DNA of 64,000 nt from Aaosphaeria pasadenensis (taxonomy: Eukaryota; Ascomycota; Dothideomycetes; Pleosporales): positions 1 to 64,000 of the forward strand of contig JAKLMB010000025.1 of assembly GCA_022813625.1 (NCBI GenBank). Reading direction: 5' to 3'. This document shows positions 12,478 to 23,792 of the stretch, piece by piece. Positions within the stretch are counted from its first letter, which is position 1. Every line of letters begins with the position of its first letter. The translations under genes and the position numbers were made by a program. The notes under the pieces are model-generated. The model did not search any database. It had not been told where the DNA came from and saw only the letters and a list, made by a program, of their open reading frames with translations.

Positions 12478-12892
12478 CACCCTCCGCGTTTGTAGCGGGA
12501 TGCGTACCACCACGAATTACCGAAAATGGGAAATCTTCGAATGGTCTGAGAAGATTAGACAACTCTTCTTGCCTTACTCGAGTAAACTAGTGCGGAGCTT
12601 ACAGCTTTGCATGCCTCCTAAGTATTCGTGCTCAATGTTCAGGAGCAATTGGCGTTAACTCGTGATTGGTAAAGCTGATATGATCGGAAAAGGGTCCAAT
12701 AATACAAAAAAGAAGGAAAATCAATTGGCAGATGGACGAGTCCGCATGACAACGTTAATTCAATGAGATCAAAACTTTTAGATGTAGGATCACGAGAGAA
12801 TATACCGGCCGGAGTAACTTTACGCCGCCAATGTTCGAGCCCCGCCAACGTCAACCCACAACTTGACCTCCACCCAAGGTTCCCCAGGCGCA
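12478..12892. promoter_or_regulatory. Divergent promoter region, PPR gene / SRP68
   Basis: These 415 bases separate the start codons of two divergent genes and must carry both 5' untranslated regions and core promoters. No strong TATA box is visible, which fits housekeeping expression. No other gene is seen. Confidence 0.5.
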
Positions 12893-14861
12893 ATGGACAT
12901 CACCAAATTCGTTTCAGGGTATCGGGAAACCGCTTTCCTCCTAGGGGACTATGCTACCTACAGAGCGCAGCTTTCCAGGCGATTGCGTATTGTACGGAAG
13001 AAACTAGGCCGGGCGACACATAAAAATGCGAAGTATTCCGCAAAGGCGCCCGTTACAGCCGAGGAGATTGCGAAGAACATCGAGTATGACCCATTTGACA
13101 TTACGTGTTCATTCGGAGACTAATTGCACAATTAGGTTCTTGCATCTATTACTTCTTACATCAGAGCGAGCATGGGCGCACGCGATGCTCATGAAAGCCG
13201 CACATTCGGAAGATAATGCAGACAAGAACATTACTGGCTCGACACGACAGCACATCATCTCGCGACTGAACAAGGCCGTCAAAACAGCAGAGGAGATTGT
13301 TACACTACTTTCCAATGCATCGGCCAGTGGAGCAACGGATATCGATATATTGGAAGCCAGAGCGTACTATTATTCGCTAGCCGGTGCCGAGCAGTTTGAA
13401 AAACAGGCAGAGGGCATTAAAGGCAGCAATGCTCCCTCTGATCGCTGGACGGCTTGCTTGAAACATTACTCTACTGCTCGGGTCATCTACAGCGCGCTCC
13501 TGAAACATACGAAGCAAGATCTTTTCAAAGAAGTTCTTGCGGGCACCACCGATCCTAGCATTCGATACGCCGCATATCAACACCGCATACCTCGTACTGT
13601 CGGCGTTCCCGCCGTTTCAAGAAAGTTTTTCCCCAAAGATGATGGTGATCTGGTCAAAGCTGTCGAGAGTGTGGATCCTCAGGCACTGCAAGAGGAGGAG
13701 GCAAGCCCACAGGGTATGTATAAACATCATCTCAATGAATGACAATCTCTAAATTCTGCAGGTTCTACAATCACATGGCGCAATCGAAATGCCAATATAG
13801 TAGATGCCGCTATCGGACAAGCCCTGGTCGCTGTTGACACAGCTTCTCAGAACCTTGATACCCTCACGGAATCAGCATCCCCGAAAGACAAATCGGCTGC
13901 TTACGACGACGTTCTCATTGCAAGTCAAGATGCCGTGGATGCAACAAGACGAGCTATCGAAGAGTTGGAAAAGGAGGGCGTCGACGAAGGCGACTCGCGG
14001 ATGCAGGATCTCCGCGTAACAAGCCTCGCAGTCAACTACGACTTGATCGCGTGGCGTGTTGGGCGTAACAGAGTACTCGTCGGCTCCGACGATGGAATCT
14101 CGTTTTCGAAGAGCGTGCAGCACAAACCACGACGACCGCGTAAAGACGGGAAGGAATGGAGCGAGCAGGAGGAACCAACTGGTCGCAAGTTGGCTAGGCT
14201 CCGGGAGCGTGTTGCGCTGTACGATGCTATCCTGCAAAGTATAGACTCAGTCAAGGAGTTGAGGGGTGCCGTTCGCGATGCCGGCTTCATCGCTGAGCTC
14301 GATGGCCAGCGTGCATATTTCCAGGCTCTGAAGTGCCTAAATCTCTCACATTCTCATGCTTTCTTGGCCGCCCCCAAGCAAGCACTGGCACTCAGCAACC
14401 GCGCCCTCACTCTAGCATCGCAGGCTGTCTCTGCACCGCGACCGGCGCCGACATCCTCCACGGCGACTAAACTAGCAGTTTCCGAGCAACAGGCACAAAC
14501 CCTGAAGGAGAACCTCACCAAACTGACATCCCATTATCGCGGTGTCGTCGCGCTGGGTCTTGTCTCTGGCACCTCCGACGCCGCAGCCAAATCCAAATCC
14601 GTCTCCGCACCAGTCGTCGAACGCCTCAACGAGTACCCTGCATCCGGCACCGTGGACGTCAATAACCTTGTATCATGGCCTCCCAAGCTCAAGCCAGTAC
14701 CGGTCAAACCACTCTTCTACGACGTGGCGTGGAATTTCATCGAGTACCCCGGTCGCAGCGCCGCGGCACCCGAACCAGAGCCCGAGAAGATGGAAGTGGA
14801 CGAGAAGAAGGAGGAGGCACCGAAAGCTGCAAAGAAGGGCTGGTTTGGATTCGGTCGGTAG
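12893..14861 (+). CDS. SRP68: Signal recognition particle subunit SRP68
   Basis: The gene has three exons (12893-13083, 13136-13713, 13762-14861), encoding 622 residues. The introns are 52 bp (GTATGA...TTAG with a CTAAT branch site) and 48 bp (GTATGT...GCAG). The product opens with the SRP68 RNA-binding signature: FVSGYRETAFLLGDYATYRAQLSRRL, RKKLG, then KAPVTAEEIAKN, followed across the first junction by EFLHLLLLTSERAWAHAM. SRP68 pairs with SRP72 and binds 7S RNA in the S domain of the signal recognition particle, which targets nascent secretory proteins to the ER. The C-terminal region contains the LNEYPASGTVDVNNLVSWPPKLKPVPVKPLFYDVAWN block that precedes the SRP72-contact tail. The last 35 residues are Glu/Lys-rich and end in a WFGFGR motif. 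Length fits the family. The start at 12893 is the first ATG in frame with the conserved block. Confidence 0.95.
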
Positions 14862-15421
14862 AGCCGATAATTGTCTTCATAGCCAGACACGTATTAGAAG
14901 AAGCCTAGATGCCTTGATCGCGCGTCAATGGTTAATACGCCGTTTCGCGGAGGTTTAAACAAAAAATAAATTCTAGATACGTTATAGCGTACTCCACGTA
15001 GTAGCTTAAAATATATAATAGCTATACAATGACTACGTATCTTTGATGATGATGTTAATGAATGAAAGATATCTGCAATGACAATCACCCAAAATCCTGC
15101 ACGTGTGAACCGGCACTAGGATGTCAATCCGCACGAGTCATCTCCATGCTTCAGTAAGATGCTTCACCAAATACGAACAGATATGAACGTTTAAAATGCT
15201 TGCATTGCTATATGATATGTGCCCAAAAAAGACCCCAAAACCCCAGATTAGGACGTGTGCAGAGAGCTGCAAATGATGGTATACAGCGACTAAAACGACA
15301 AGATGACAAACAATGAGGAAACAAGAGGAAAAAAAGGGAAAATGGAGTTAAAAATACACGTTTCGAGCGGTTTTTTTCAGCCGATTGATGCATGCATGTA
15401 AGTTTCTTCCTCTCTAACTAT
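14862..15421. other. Convergent 3' region between SRP68 and TMS1
   Basis: The two flanking genes converge here. The sequence is AT-rich with A and T tracts and presumably holds both 3' untranslated regions and poly(A) signals. Nothing else is recognised. Confidence 0.5.
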
Positions 15422-16983
15422 CTAGTAGTCGAATCGGTCGGGCAGCAGAAGCGGGGCGACTAGACTCCACGTGTAGATGCCGTAGCACACCCAGGCGCTG
15501 ATGATCTTCGCCCAACTGGCCCAGTACGTCCTGCCAACGGGCACGAAGTCGTTCTGCATGTCGTTCTCATCGAAGTTGGATGTGAGGAGGGTGGCGACCC
15601 AGGTGGTGCCGAGGAAGAAGATGATGTGGAAGAGGGTGTAGTTGTATTGGGTGGCGTTGCGTTCGTCGTCCCGGGGGTTTTTGGAGGGGCCTTCGTCTTC
15701 GTCTTCGCTGTCTGAGTCGTCGAGAGCAGAGGCTGGGAGGGAGCCGCTTTCGACGGCAGCGCGGAGGGCGGCCTGGCGCATCTCGCGGCGGGACTCGGGT
15801 TGCGTATCGACGAGGCCGTGCTCGTTGTCATCGGTGCCAACGCGGGCGTAACCGTTGCCGTAGGAATTGCCTTGGGATCCTAGGGCAAGACCGTAGGTAG
15901 CAGCACGGGTAGTGGTGTATGCTACAGTGACGAAAGTGACAATAGCTCCAACAATGATTGTAGCCTTGCGGGTACCGCGAGCTCGGATGAGGGGGTTGCA
16001 CTGATGGTCGTCGGGCTCCATGCCGACAGCAGATAGGGTCAAGTATGTGCAGTAAATTGCAACGATAGCAGATTGCGCCAATCCAGCCCGAGGATTTACA
16101 TTCTGTACTGCTGGATGAATCGAGACAACCGAAGACATGAAGAGGAGCAATAAGTTGATCTAGGCCGGACGTTAGCGTGAAATTCCAGATGTACCCGCAA
16201 GAAACGTACCGTGATTGCTGCCTGGTTCATACCACATCCACTCTTAGCGAAGAAAATGTACATAACGATTGTCATAGCGAACGAGGCCAAGTACATGAAC
16301 AAGGCCGATCCGACGAGAAGTCCGGTCCAAACTCTAGACTCGGTGACCTCAATCTTCTCTTGGCAATACTCGGCCCAGTTGTGCGCAAGGTCAACGAGAA
16401 GAATAAGTCCGATCAAAAGGAACAGACAGGCGCCGATCATCGCGAAATAGTTGCCCCAGACGATGAAGAATGAATTCGGAATGAAGAAGGTGAGGACGAT
16501 CATGGCGAGCCACGCAATGATCTTCGGAGCCCAAAATCCATTCTGAATAGGCGCGCGACCATCCTTTGAAGACCGAACGCCAACAAGTATCAGAGCCATG
16601 ATAACGTGGAAGAGGCCGAGCGCGAAATTGATCCTTTGTACAGCGACATATCCGTAACACTGTTCACCGTGGCACTTGATGTCTACGTAGTCGAGTGTGA
16701 GATGCGACAGCTTCTTCATCGCCCAGTCGGTGAGCATGATCCAGGATACGATCGAGTTGAACAGGAGTATAAGAGCGTATGCGATTCTGGTCGCGATGCT
16801 GTTGCCGCATTTTCCACCACACGATCCGAAGACTGCGCTGCAGGTAGCAGCTCCGCAGCACGAGGCGGCGACACCCCATAACTAGGTCACTGTTAGCAGA
16901 TCCTCGAGTTGGCGCATACAAACGGAACATACAGAGCCTATGCTCGGGAGAGCGAGAAACGGGATTGAGAGTGCGGCACCCAT
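15422..16983 (-). CDS. TMS1/Serinc family membrane protein
   Basis: Three exons on the minus strand (16933-16983, 16210-16881, 15422-16159) encode 486 residues. The introns are 51 bp and 50 bp with GTATGT...CCTAG and GTACGT...CCTAG ends. The N-terminus MGAALSIPFLALPSIGS followed by a Cys-rich loop (ASCCGAATCSAVFGSCGGKCGNS) is diagnostic of the TMS1/Serinc family. About ten or eleven hydrophobic segments follow. A charged insertion near residues 355-410 contains an acidic Ser/Asp/Glu stretch (DDSDSEDEDEG), then the conserved YNYTLFHIIFFLGTTWVATLL segment and a C-terminal SWAKIISAWVCYGIYTWSLVAP. In animals the family was named for serine incorporation into phosphatidylserine and sphingolipids, and more recent work points to lipid scrambling. 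Yeast Tms1 is vacuolar and its job is unclear. Function here is therefore tentative, family membership is not. Confidence 0.95.
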
Positions 16984-17437
16984 GATCGCAGGTTGTGAGG
17001 ATGGTGTTGTCGTCGTGATCGTGGTGGCTGCGCGGCAATCATGTCGCCAGGCACGGTGACGTTGGCTTAGTCAAGTGCCAAGCGGTTCTCCAACCACCAG
17101 CTATGTTAATGTTAGGTACGCAGCGAAGGAGATTTATGGAGATGGTCGCTTTTATTAGTGATTGATTGTTACATAGATAATGATATTTCTGGATTTTCAC
17201 CACTTAAGTGTTAAGTACAGAGTGATATAATCTGGCTTGACATTAAACTGGTATATAAAGTATCTAGGTACCTATTGTAGAGTCAAATCTGTCAACATTT
17301 CATTGTGTTCTTTTAACCAAATGTATAAGCAGCGTTTTATCCTTTCCAAACTGAGAGCCACGCAAACTCGCCAGCAAAAAAAAGTCCAACATTCCCCCAG
17401 GCATTTGTGTGACCAAAGAGCAAAAAAACAAAAAAAT
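16984..17437. other. Intergenic, upstream of TMS1
   Basis: This stretch holds the promoter and 5' untranslated region of the TMS1 gene and the downstream flank of the tRNA. AT-rich at 17140-17350. No gene is seen. Confidence 0.45.
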
Positions 17438-17523
17438 GGGCTGAACCGGGGATTGAACCCGGGGCCTCTCGCAGTTGTGGTGTAGAACCCAAAGCGAGAA
17501 TCATACCGCTAGACCATTCAGCC
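17438..17523 (-). tRNA. tRNA-Pro (TGG anticodon) with a 14-nt intron
   Basis: The minus strand folds as a complete tRNA. The acceptor stem GGCTGAA (17517-17523) pairs with TTCAGCC (17439-17445), with discriminator base C at 17438. The D-arm region GGTCTAGCGGTA and the T-arm CCGGG-TTCAATC-CCCGG serve as A and B boxes. The anticodon stem CTCGC/GCGAG frames the loop TTTGGG, with anticodon TGG at 17489-17491, reading proline CCN codons. An insertion of 14 nt (17474-17487) sits one base 3' of the anticodon, the canonical position for eukaryotic tRNA introns, leaving a 72-nt mature body. CCA is not encoded. A run of A residues lies just downstream on the plus strand, giving the T-run terminator for RNA polymerase III at about 17431-17436. 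Confidence 0.95.
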
Positions 17524-17966
17524 GATGATGGTTTGTTTTGATTGATGATTAATTTGTAAATTAGATGTTATAAGTTTGTGAGCCACTATGTTCATACTGT
17601 GTAGCATCTCAGCTGTGAATGCCATACCCGGGGCTATCGTGAAAGGGAGGGTGACGCACGTTCCCGGCGCCAAGGGTCGGCTTATCTCGAGTATCGCTCC
17701 CCTCCGCAATGGTTTCATCCGGATTCCCTTTAGACGTCCTTTTGTTTCAATCTTCAATCGCTCTTTTCCTCCTCTGCTGTTTTCTTTTACCTGGTTGATC
17801 TTCATTACTGTACTCCGTATTCGAGGTCGATCGTCCCATTGTATAACCATTCCATTTAGGGCGTCCTATCCATTCGGCTCACCATTGCCGGAACGTCTCC
17901 GCTTGAACCTCCACATGTACACGCAACCCTAAAGTCCCCAACGCTCCTGCAGAGCAGACGTTCAGA
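17524..17966. other. Intergenic between tRNA-Pro and the MFS gene
   Basis: Contains the upstream flank of the tRNA and the promoter plus 5' untranslated region of the MFS gene. No gene or repeat is recognised. Confidence 0.45.
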
Positions 17967-19807
17967 ATGTCGGAGAAGCCCACACACTTTAAGACACGGA
18001 TTGTATCTGTTGTTGCTGCAACTACAATTGCTCTAGCCTGTGGAACAAATGTTTGTTCTTCTGCTCAATGTTACTCCGATACCACGGCTTACTCTCCATA
18101 GTACGCGTACTCAGCATGGGCACCTCAGTTCGCCGAGAAGTTGCAGCTGTCCACGACGCAATCTAATGTCATTGTACGCACGGAAATGTCTTCGATACGA
18201 ATGGTTACTCACTCATTGTAGGGTACTGCAGCCAATCTCGGCATGTATGCGGTCGGCATACCGATGGGAATAATAACGGATAGGAAAAGCCCTCGACTTG
18301 CAGCTATAATAGGCATGTTTGCGCTTGGACTGGGATACTACCCAATTCGCAGTGGTAAGGGCACTCTTGGACAAAACTTGGAATCTCGTCTAAACTCGGA
18401 TAGCATATGACCAAGGTGTTGGCTCGATGAGCGTATCTCTCATCTCCTTCTGCTCGTTCCTCACCGGCGTCGGAAGCTGCGCAGCTTTCCAAGGTGCTTT
18501 GAAGACTGGTACGATCTCTTCCTATCCCTCGCATGTCCTGTCTCTGACAAACGCAGCAACACTGAACTGGCCGACACACCGCGGGACGGCGACGGCATTT
18601 CCATTAGCTGCATTCGGTTTGAGCGCCTTCTTCTTCACTCTCATAGCCGGCATCGCATTTCCGGGCGATACATCGGGATTTCTTCTGTTACTTTCCATAG
18701 CGACATCCGCCATTGTTCTTGTTTCGATACCATTTCTTCATGTGGTCGACCACCACTCGCCTTCTAGCTATGCTGCTCTTCCAACGAGCGAGCGTACGCG
18801 GCGTGACTCCAATGTCATGCATAGACACAAGCCTACCGCCGGCAGCGGCACATTTAGCAGATCGGCGGTGCTTGAGCCCGAACCAAGTAAGCCTCACCTT
18901 TTTTCCTTTCACTATTTCTTTTGTTTCTGTCATGCGCTCCTTGTCAACTGCCAACACTCTAGGTGCAGACAATGACGAACAGGATGGTGACTCCGAAACT
19001 TCTTCGCTTTTGTCGGGACCCGGGGATATCATTGATGGACCTGCGGCGGACGACAACCGAAGCCAATCGACAACGCGCTCACATTGGTTAGATATCACTG
19101 GCTTTGATTTACTTTCTAAGACCGAGTTCTGGCAGCTGTGGATCCTCATGGGGCTGTTGACTGGCGTAGGATTGATGACCATCAACAACATTGGCCACGA
19201 TGTCCAAGCGCTATGGAACCACTACGATGAATCGGTAGACAAGGACTTTGTCGCGCATCGTCAGCTCATGCATGTTTCGATTATTTCCATCTTCAGCTTC
19301 ATTGGACGCCTCACCTCGGGAATAGGCTCAGACATCATTGTGAAGAAACTCCACATGTCGAGGTATTGGTGTGCGGCGATCAGTGCAACGGTCTTTATGC
19401 TGGGACAGATTTGCGCCATCAATATCGAGGACCCCCATTATCTCTGGACACTGTCCGCTCTGAACGGACTTGCGTACGGAATCCTCTTTGGTGCGCTGCC
19501 AGCACTGGTTGTGGACTCCTTTGGACCTCAGGGATTCGCAGTCAATTGGGGAGTCATGACGCTCGCGCCTGTCGTCAGCGGAAACGTATACAATTTGTTT
19601 TACGGAGCTGTGTATGATTCCCATTCCGGCGTACAGCGTGGAGGAGAGCGAAGCTGCGACAAAGGCGCAGTTTGCTATCGCGCCGCTTACTACGTCACAT
19701 TTGTGTCGAGCATATTGGGAATTTTGGCATGCTTTTGGGGCATCCGACACGAGCACGTGTTGAAGCGGAAAGCTGAGGAAGAGCACGAGGGACACCGCGA
19801 TGCTTAG
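17967..19807 (+). CDS. MFS transporter of the nodulin-like / Mch1 type
   Basis: Six exons (17967-18050, 18102-18173, 18222-18354, 18404-18508, 18557-18886, 18963-19807) encode 522 residues. All five introns are 48-76 bp and GT-AG. The product has two six-helix halves. The first contains GTNYAYSAWAPQFAEKL, then GTAANLGMYAVGIPMGIITDRKSPR, which is the nodulin-like form of the MFS loop 2-3 motif, and FLTGVGSCAAFQGALKTATLNWPTHRGTA. The second contains FSFIGRLTSGIGSDIIVKKL, a partial repeat of that motif. A charged loop of about 100 residues joins the halves. Relatives include yeast Mch1 and YMR155W and plant nodulin-like/NFD4 proteins. Substrates in this branch are largely undefined, and the monocarboxylate label on Mch1 is by similarity only, so no substrate is assigned here. 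The exon 5/6 junction falls in the acidic, poorly conserved loop and is the least certain one. Confidence 0.9.
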
Positions 19808-20618
19808 CTGTTGATACAATATGATATCCCCATTGTTTGTCAAACCTTTCATTATTGGTAGATTATTATTTTTTCTTTCATTTCCTTTCCATTTCTGAAT
19901 CGTTACCAAGCGGACATTGTATACCTCATAGACTTATCTTGGGAAAGCGTCTGTCATATGGGGCGTTACGGCTACGCATCCTTGGTGCATGCATAGTAGA
20001 ACCATAGAACCAACCAATACTATAATATCGGACATTTTGTATTGCTCCTACGCGCGAATCCTGCCGCAAGCGGTGAATTGAAAGGGCGATATCCCAAGGG
20101 TATTCTGCATAATCAGGATTAGCGCCTAGTTGGATAACCTCTGTGCCTCTGTACCAACATCCCCGGTACCTAGGTTGGGGGTTAGAATCGATAAAGTACC
20201 CCGCCGAATAAGTGATCTCCCAACATGAGGGCTGATCATTGCAGTTTTCTTTGTACAATATGCTCATGTGAACCAGTAAACTAAAGGCACATGAATCAGG
20301 TGCAACCTGACCTGGACTGGACTGGAATACTCGTGGTTACTCGTAGCCTGTAGGTATTAGGTGGCGAAGCTGTGGCGTACTTCAAGTGCCATTACGAAGC
20401 TCTCCACTCCACCTCCATCTTCCGTCGGACCATCCCATCTTACCCGCGCCTCTTTCTCCTCTCCTCTGGTACAGCCTTCAGGCTACAGTACTCTATAATC
20501 CTTTCTCTTTCCTTACTACCTCCTCACCTTTTCCTACCTACAACATTTCTATCCCTTCTGCCTGCATCATTTCACCTTTCTACAGATCCATTCACGAAAC
20601 GAAGCCGTTCAATCAATC
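19808..20618. other. Intergenic with CT-rich leader of the next gene
   Basis: The first half is the 3' flank of the MFS gene and shows no gene. An antisense frame at 19926-20267 has no recognisable feature. The segment 20395-20610 is strongly pyrimidine-rich, like the leaders found just before start codons of well-expressed fungal genes. Confidence 0.45.
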
Positions 20619-22145
20619 ATGCCTGCGCCACTGGCCAAAGGTAAGTAACAGCAATATTACACCACATCTCCGAGCACTTGCGCATAGCTATTCATTCCAT
20701 GCCGTGTACCCTTCCCTCATTCCGCGAGCACATTTCTCTTCCCCATTTCCTGGAAATTCTGTCCACTTTACCGTCGTCCTTCATGTATCTTCTTCTCTTT
20801 CACCAACCTGCTTGCAGGACCTGGTCCTTGTCCTTACCCTCGCCCTCGCCGTCCCTCTCCGCACTCTCCGCACCACCACCGAAGCCCTCCCCCGCGCCAC
20901 CGCCCACTGGCACCTAACGCACCCCTCACCACAGGCCTCATAATCGCCGCGTCCGTCATCGTCGCAGCCGGCATCGCCATCTACGAATCACCGCAAGTCC
21001 GCCAATGGGTCGACCAGTACCGCCGCAAGATCGCAGTGGCGCTACACTCGCTCGGCGACGAGATCCAGCCTCGCCGCGGGTCCGAGAGCTCACAGGACTA
21101 CGAGGAACGCAAGAAGAGGAGGGATGAGATCGTCAGGCGGAACAGGAATGAGTTGATCCAGAAAGCGCGAGCAGAGGGCGTCGCGGTGGACCTGGACGAG
21201 CTGGCGAAGATTGGAGTGGAAGAGTTGGAGCTCGCGGAGCGGCGACATGCTACGGCGAGGGGCCGGACGAATAGCCAGAAGTCGTTTGACGATCTTGTGG
21301 GTAGCGATGGAAAGCTCAAGAAAGAGGGCGATACCGCGGAAAAGTCTACTGGATTGGAGGCCAAAGAGGATTCGAACCTCCGACGCCGTGGCGTTACGGG
21401 CTTCGCTGCTGGAGCTGCTGCCGGCCTCGCCATGTCCAACCCCTTCGACGACGACGCTCAGGTTCTATTCGATCATGAGACCGAAGACGAGGCTCCCTCA
21501 CCGAAACCGTTTACGTATATCGAATCCCGCGAGAGCTCTGCAACAGTCGAAGGCGATGCCACACCCTCTGTCCCCGCCCCCGTAGACTCAACACCCGCCC
21601 TAATCGACCTCACCTCCGACCCAGAGACTTCATCAATCCACCCAGAAAACCCCCAAACCGCCTCAATCCCCCAGTCCGAAGCCGACGACGAAGCAGAGCG
21701 AGCCGCCCAATCCTTCTACTCCTTCACCTCCGCCTCCTCAACCCACGAATTCGCCGTCCCCAACGCCCCAACCTCCCCCCCAGCAGCACCAGTCACCTCC
21801 TACGACTCCGACTCCGACCCCGAAAACATCTCCACCGGCACCCTAACCCCCCGCTCCGAACACTCCTTCACGACCGGCGCCTCCGCCTCCGCAGTGCCCC
21901 CGCACGCAGATGACATCGCGATCCTCTCCATGCAGAACGACTCCGACCACGACGCGCGCTCGGAAGTCTTCTCCGAGGGCGGCTTCACGGACGCAGGGTT
22001 CTCGGAAGCCGGGTTCAGCGAGCTGGGCGAGGGGAGGCAGGGCATACTGACGCCGAGCAGCTGGACGGACGTGGGGAGCGATGATGAGAGCGAGTGGGGG
22101 GGCCCCGCGGGCCAGCATGGCCATGTCTCGCAGATTCATCAGTAG
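20619..22145 (+). CDS. Conserved membrane-anchored protein of unknown function
   Basis: A 22-nt first exon (20619-20640) is joined across a 294-bp intron (GTAAGT...ACAG) to exon 2 (20935-22145), giving 410 residues. The junction completes MPAPLAKG and places a hydrophobic helix, LIIAASVIVAAGIAIY, at residues 9-24. This is a short N-terminal anchor with no cleavable look. A basic, coiled-coil-prone segment follows (residues 55-115, rich in Glu, Arg, Lys). A Gly/Ala helix, RRGVTGFAAGAAAGLAMSNPF, lies near residues 169-189. The rest is a disordered, acidic, Pro/Ser/Thr-rich tail. I do not recognise a named family. The layout suggests a tail exposed to cytosol from an ER, mitochondrial or peroxisomal membrane. 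The long intron is unusual for this window but the frame, donor and acceptor are sound. Confidence 0.75.
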
Positions 22146-22880
22146 TTCCGCTTCCCGCTTCTTCATCCTTGCGCCCTTTATATCGTTCTTCCGATCCGTT
22201 TGTTTGACTGGGTGGAGTAGACAAAAGGGACGCACGCACACGGAAAATATCACATCTTGCATTAGTCTGACAACATCAAAAACGGCTGTTCGGTATGGAG
22301 GCTCGGCGTAGCTTACTTCCACCGGCATGGTCTCTTTCGTCTCTAGGGAATCAATCGGAGTGTTATGGGGGGAAATCAAGGGCGTTGTTTCTTATTTTTC
22401 CTTTGGGTCAGGGGTGTTATGGGTGGGAATTACATAATGGGATACCGTATACCTTATCAGGGCTTTTTGTAGGGAATGGAAAGGAAACTTCACTGGAGTT
22501 TAAAGATATACATGCATGCTTTACAATTACAAATGTAGTCGCAGATGCGGACGCAATCACATGGGAATCCTGGCGGCTACGAGCGCCGAGTCTGTGATGG
22601 TCTGTTTGTCGTTGTGAGAATGGTTAGTGATTTTTATTCATTTATCATCGTTGATCTTGTGACATATATCATTGCTGGTATTTTTGGTAACCTTGTCATA
22701 CCATTCCATGCCACATTGCACCCATCCCATCCCTCATAAACCACACATCCAATCCCTCCCGAAAACAGCCAAAAATCCCCAGGGTATAACGACTTCTCCA
22801 CCTCCCTAACACCTCCCCCAAAGCCCCCGCCTCCCCAATCGACCGCCCGGCGCAGTCAACCGCCCAGCGCAATCCCCCCA
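22146..22880. other. Convergent 3' region
   Basis: Lies between two convergent genes and presumably carries both 3' untranslated regions. The half nearer Med21 (22730-22880) is a C-rich tract on the plus strand. No gene is seen. Confidence 0.45.
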
Positions 22881-23390
22881 TCAACCCCCCCTAACACCAA
22901 TAATCCCCCTTTCCACCTTCTCCACCAACCCCTCCCTCACATCCCTCGCCTCCCTCCTCTTCTCCTCCACGCCCTCCAACTCCCCCTGCAGCGCCTCCAT
23001 CCTCTCCCTCTGCTCCTTCTCGCTGATCCCCATGCCCGGCAGCGCGTCGAACAGGATCTCGAGCTGTTGCTCTTTCGTCACGATGTCCTGCGCGAACTCG
23101 GCGATCTGGTGGGTGAATTCTGCCTTTGATGTCGTGGGGGGGTTGGCGGGATTGGTGGTGCTGGTGTTGGGGTCGGGTTGCGAGGGGTCCGAGGCGAGGG
23201 GGGGGAGGGTGGGTTGTCCTGTTATTGGGGCGGAGGGCGAGGAGGTTTGGATGTAGCGGAGGGTTATGAACATTTGGTTTAGGAGCTGGGGGGTTGTTAG
23301 TTTTGAGGTTGTGAGGGAGGAGGGGAGGGAGGGATGGAGGGGAGGTACCATGTCGAGCTCGTCTTGGATTTGGGTGAGGATGTCGCCCAT
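22881..23390 (-). CDS. MED21: Mediator complex subunit Med21 (Srb7)
   Basis: Two exons (23349-23390 and 22881-23285) with a 63-bp intron (GTACCT...CCCCAG) encode 148 residues. The first exon gives MGDILTQIQDELDM and the second continues LLNQMFITLRYIQ, the typical Med21 N-terminal helix. A Pro/Ser/Thr-rich linker follows. Next comes the conserved FTHQIAEFAQDIVTKEQQLEILFDALPGMG, where the KEQQ-(I/L)-E-x-L-(I/F) and LPG(I/M)G strings are hallmarks, and then a C-terminal coiled coil. Med21 dimerises with Med7 in the Mediator middle module and is essential in yeast. The unspliced frame extends upstream to 23594 without a conserved match, so the start at 23390 is preferred. The C-terminal end in -GVRGG is in a GC-skewed tract but reads through cleanly. 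Confidence 0.92.
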   Translation of the reverse strand: MGDILTQIQDELDMVPPLHPSLPSSLTTSKLTTPQLLNQMFITLRYIQTSSPSAPITGQPTLPPLASDPSQPDPNTSTTNPANPPTTSKAEFTHQIAEFAQDIVTKEQQLEILFDALPGMGISEKEQRERMEALQGELEGVEEKRREARDVREGLVEKVERGIIGVRGG

Positions 23391-23792
23391 TGTTGTGTTT
23401 TGTGGACGTTGAATCGGGGTGGAGAAGTGATGGTGTTTCGGGATTGTGTAGTTGTAGATATGATCGTAGATGTGGCTTTGAAGTAATTGAAAGTACTGTG
23501 TAAAGTGGGTGTGGTTGTTGTAGATGGGATGAATGTTAATTGAAGAGTCCAAGCTTGGTAGGGCTGAACGGAGTGGAGCCGAGGCTAGGACCAATCAAGT
23601 AATTAGTGTCGTTTGCTCACTTCGCGTCGTATCATAATTGTCTTACGCGACTTGGGACAACTGGAACCTCATTATACGTAATTCCTTGGATACCTACGAA
23701 TACCTCACGATTTTCTTTGATTAGTTGCTCGTTGTTATTTCCTTGTACATAGATTATGTCCCTGCCGTGCCAATGATCACTCAATTCCTACC
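23391..23792. promoter_or_regulatory. Divergent promoter region, Med21 / Rrg7
   Basis: About 400 bases between two divergent start codons. No distinct TATA box stands out. No other gene is seen. Confidence 0.45.

Noticed and set aside
21340..21420. GGTTCGAATCC-like tRNA T-arm on the minus strand
   Set aside because: It lies inside a coding exon and has no matching acceptor stem or A box upstream.
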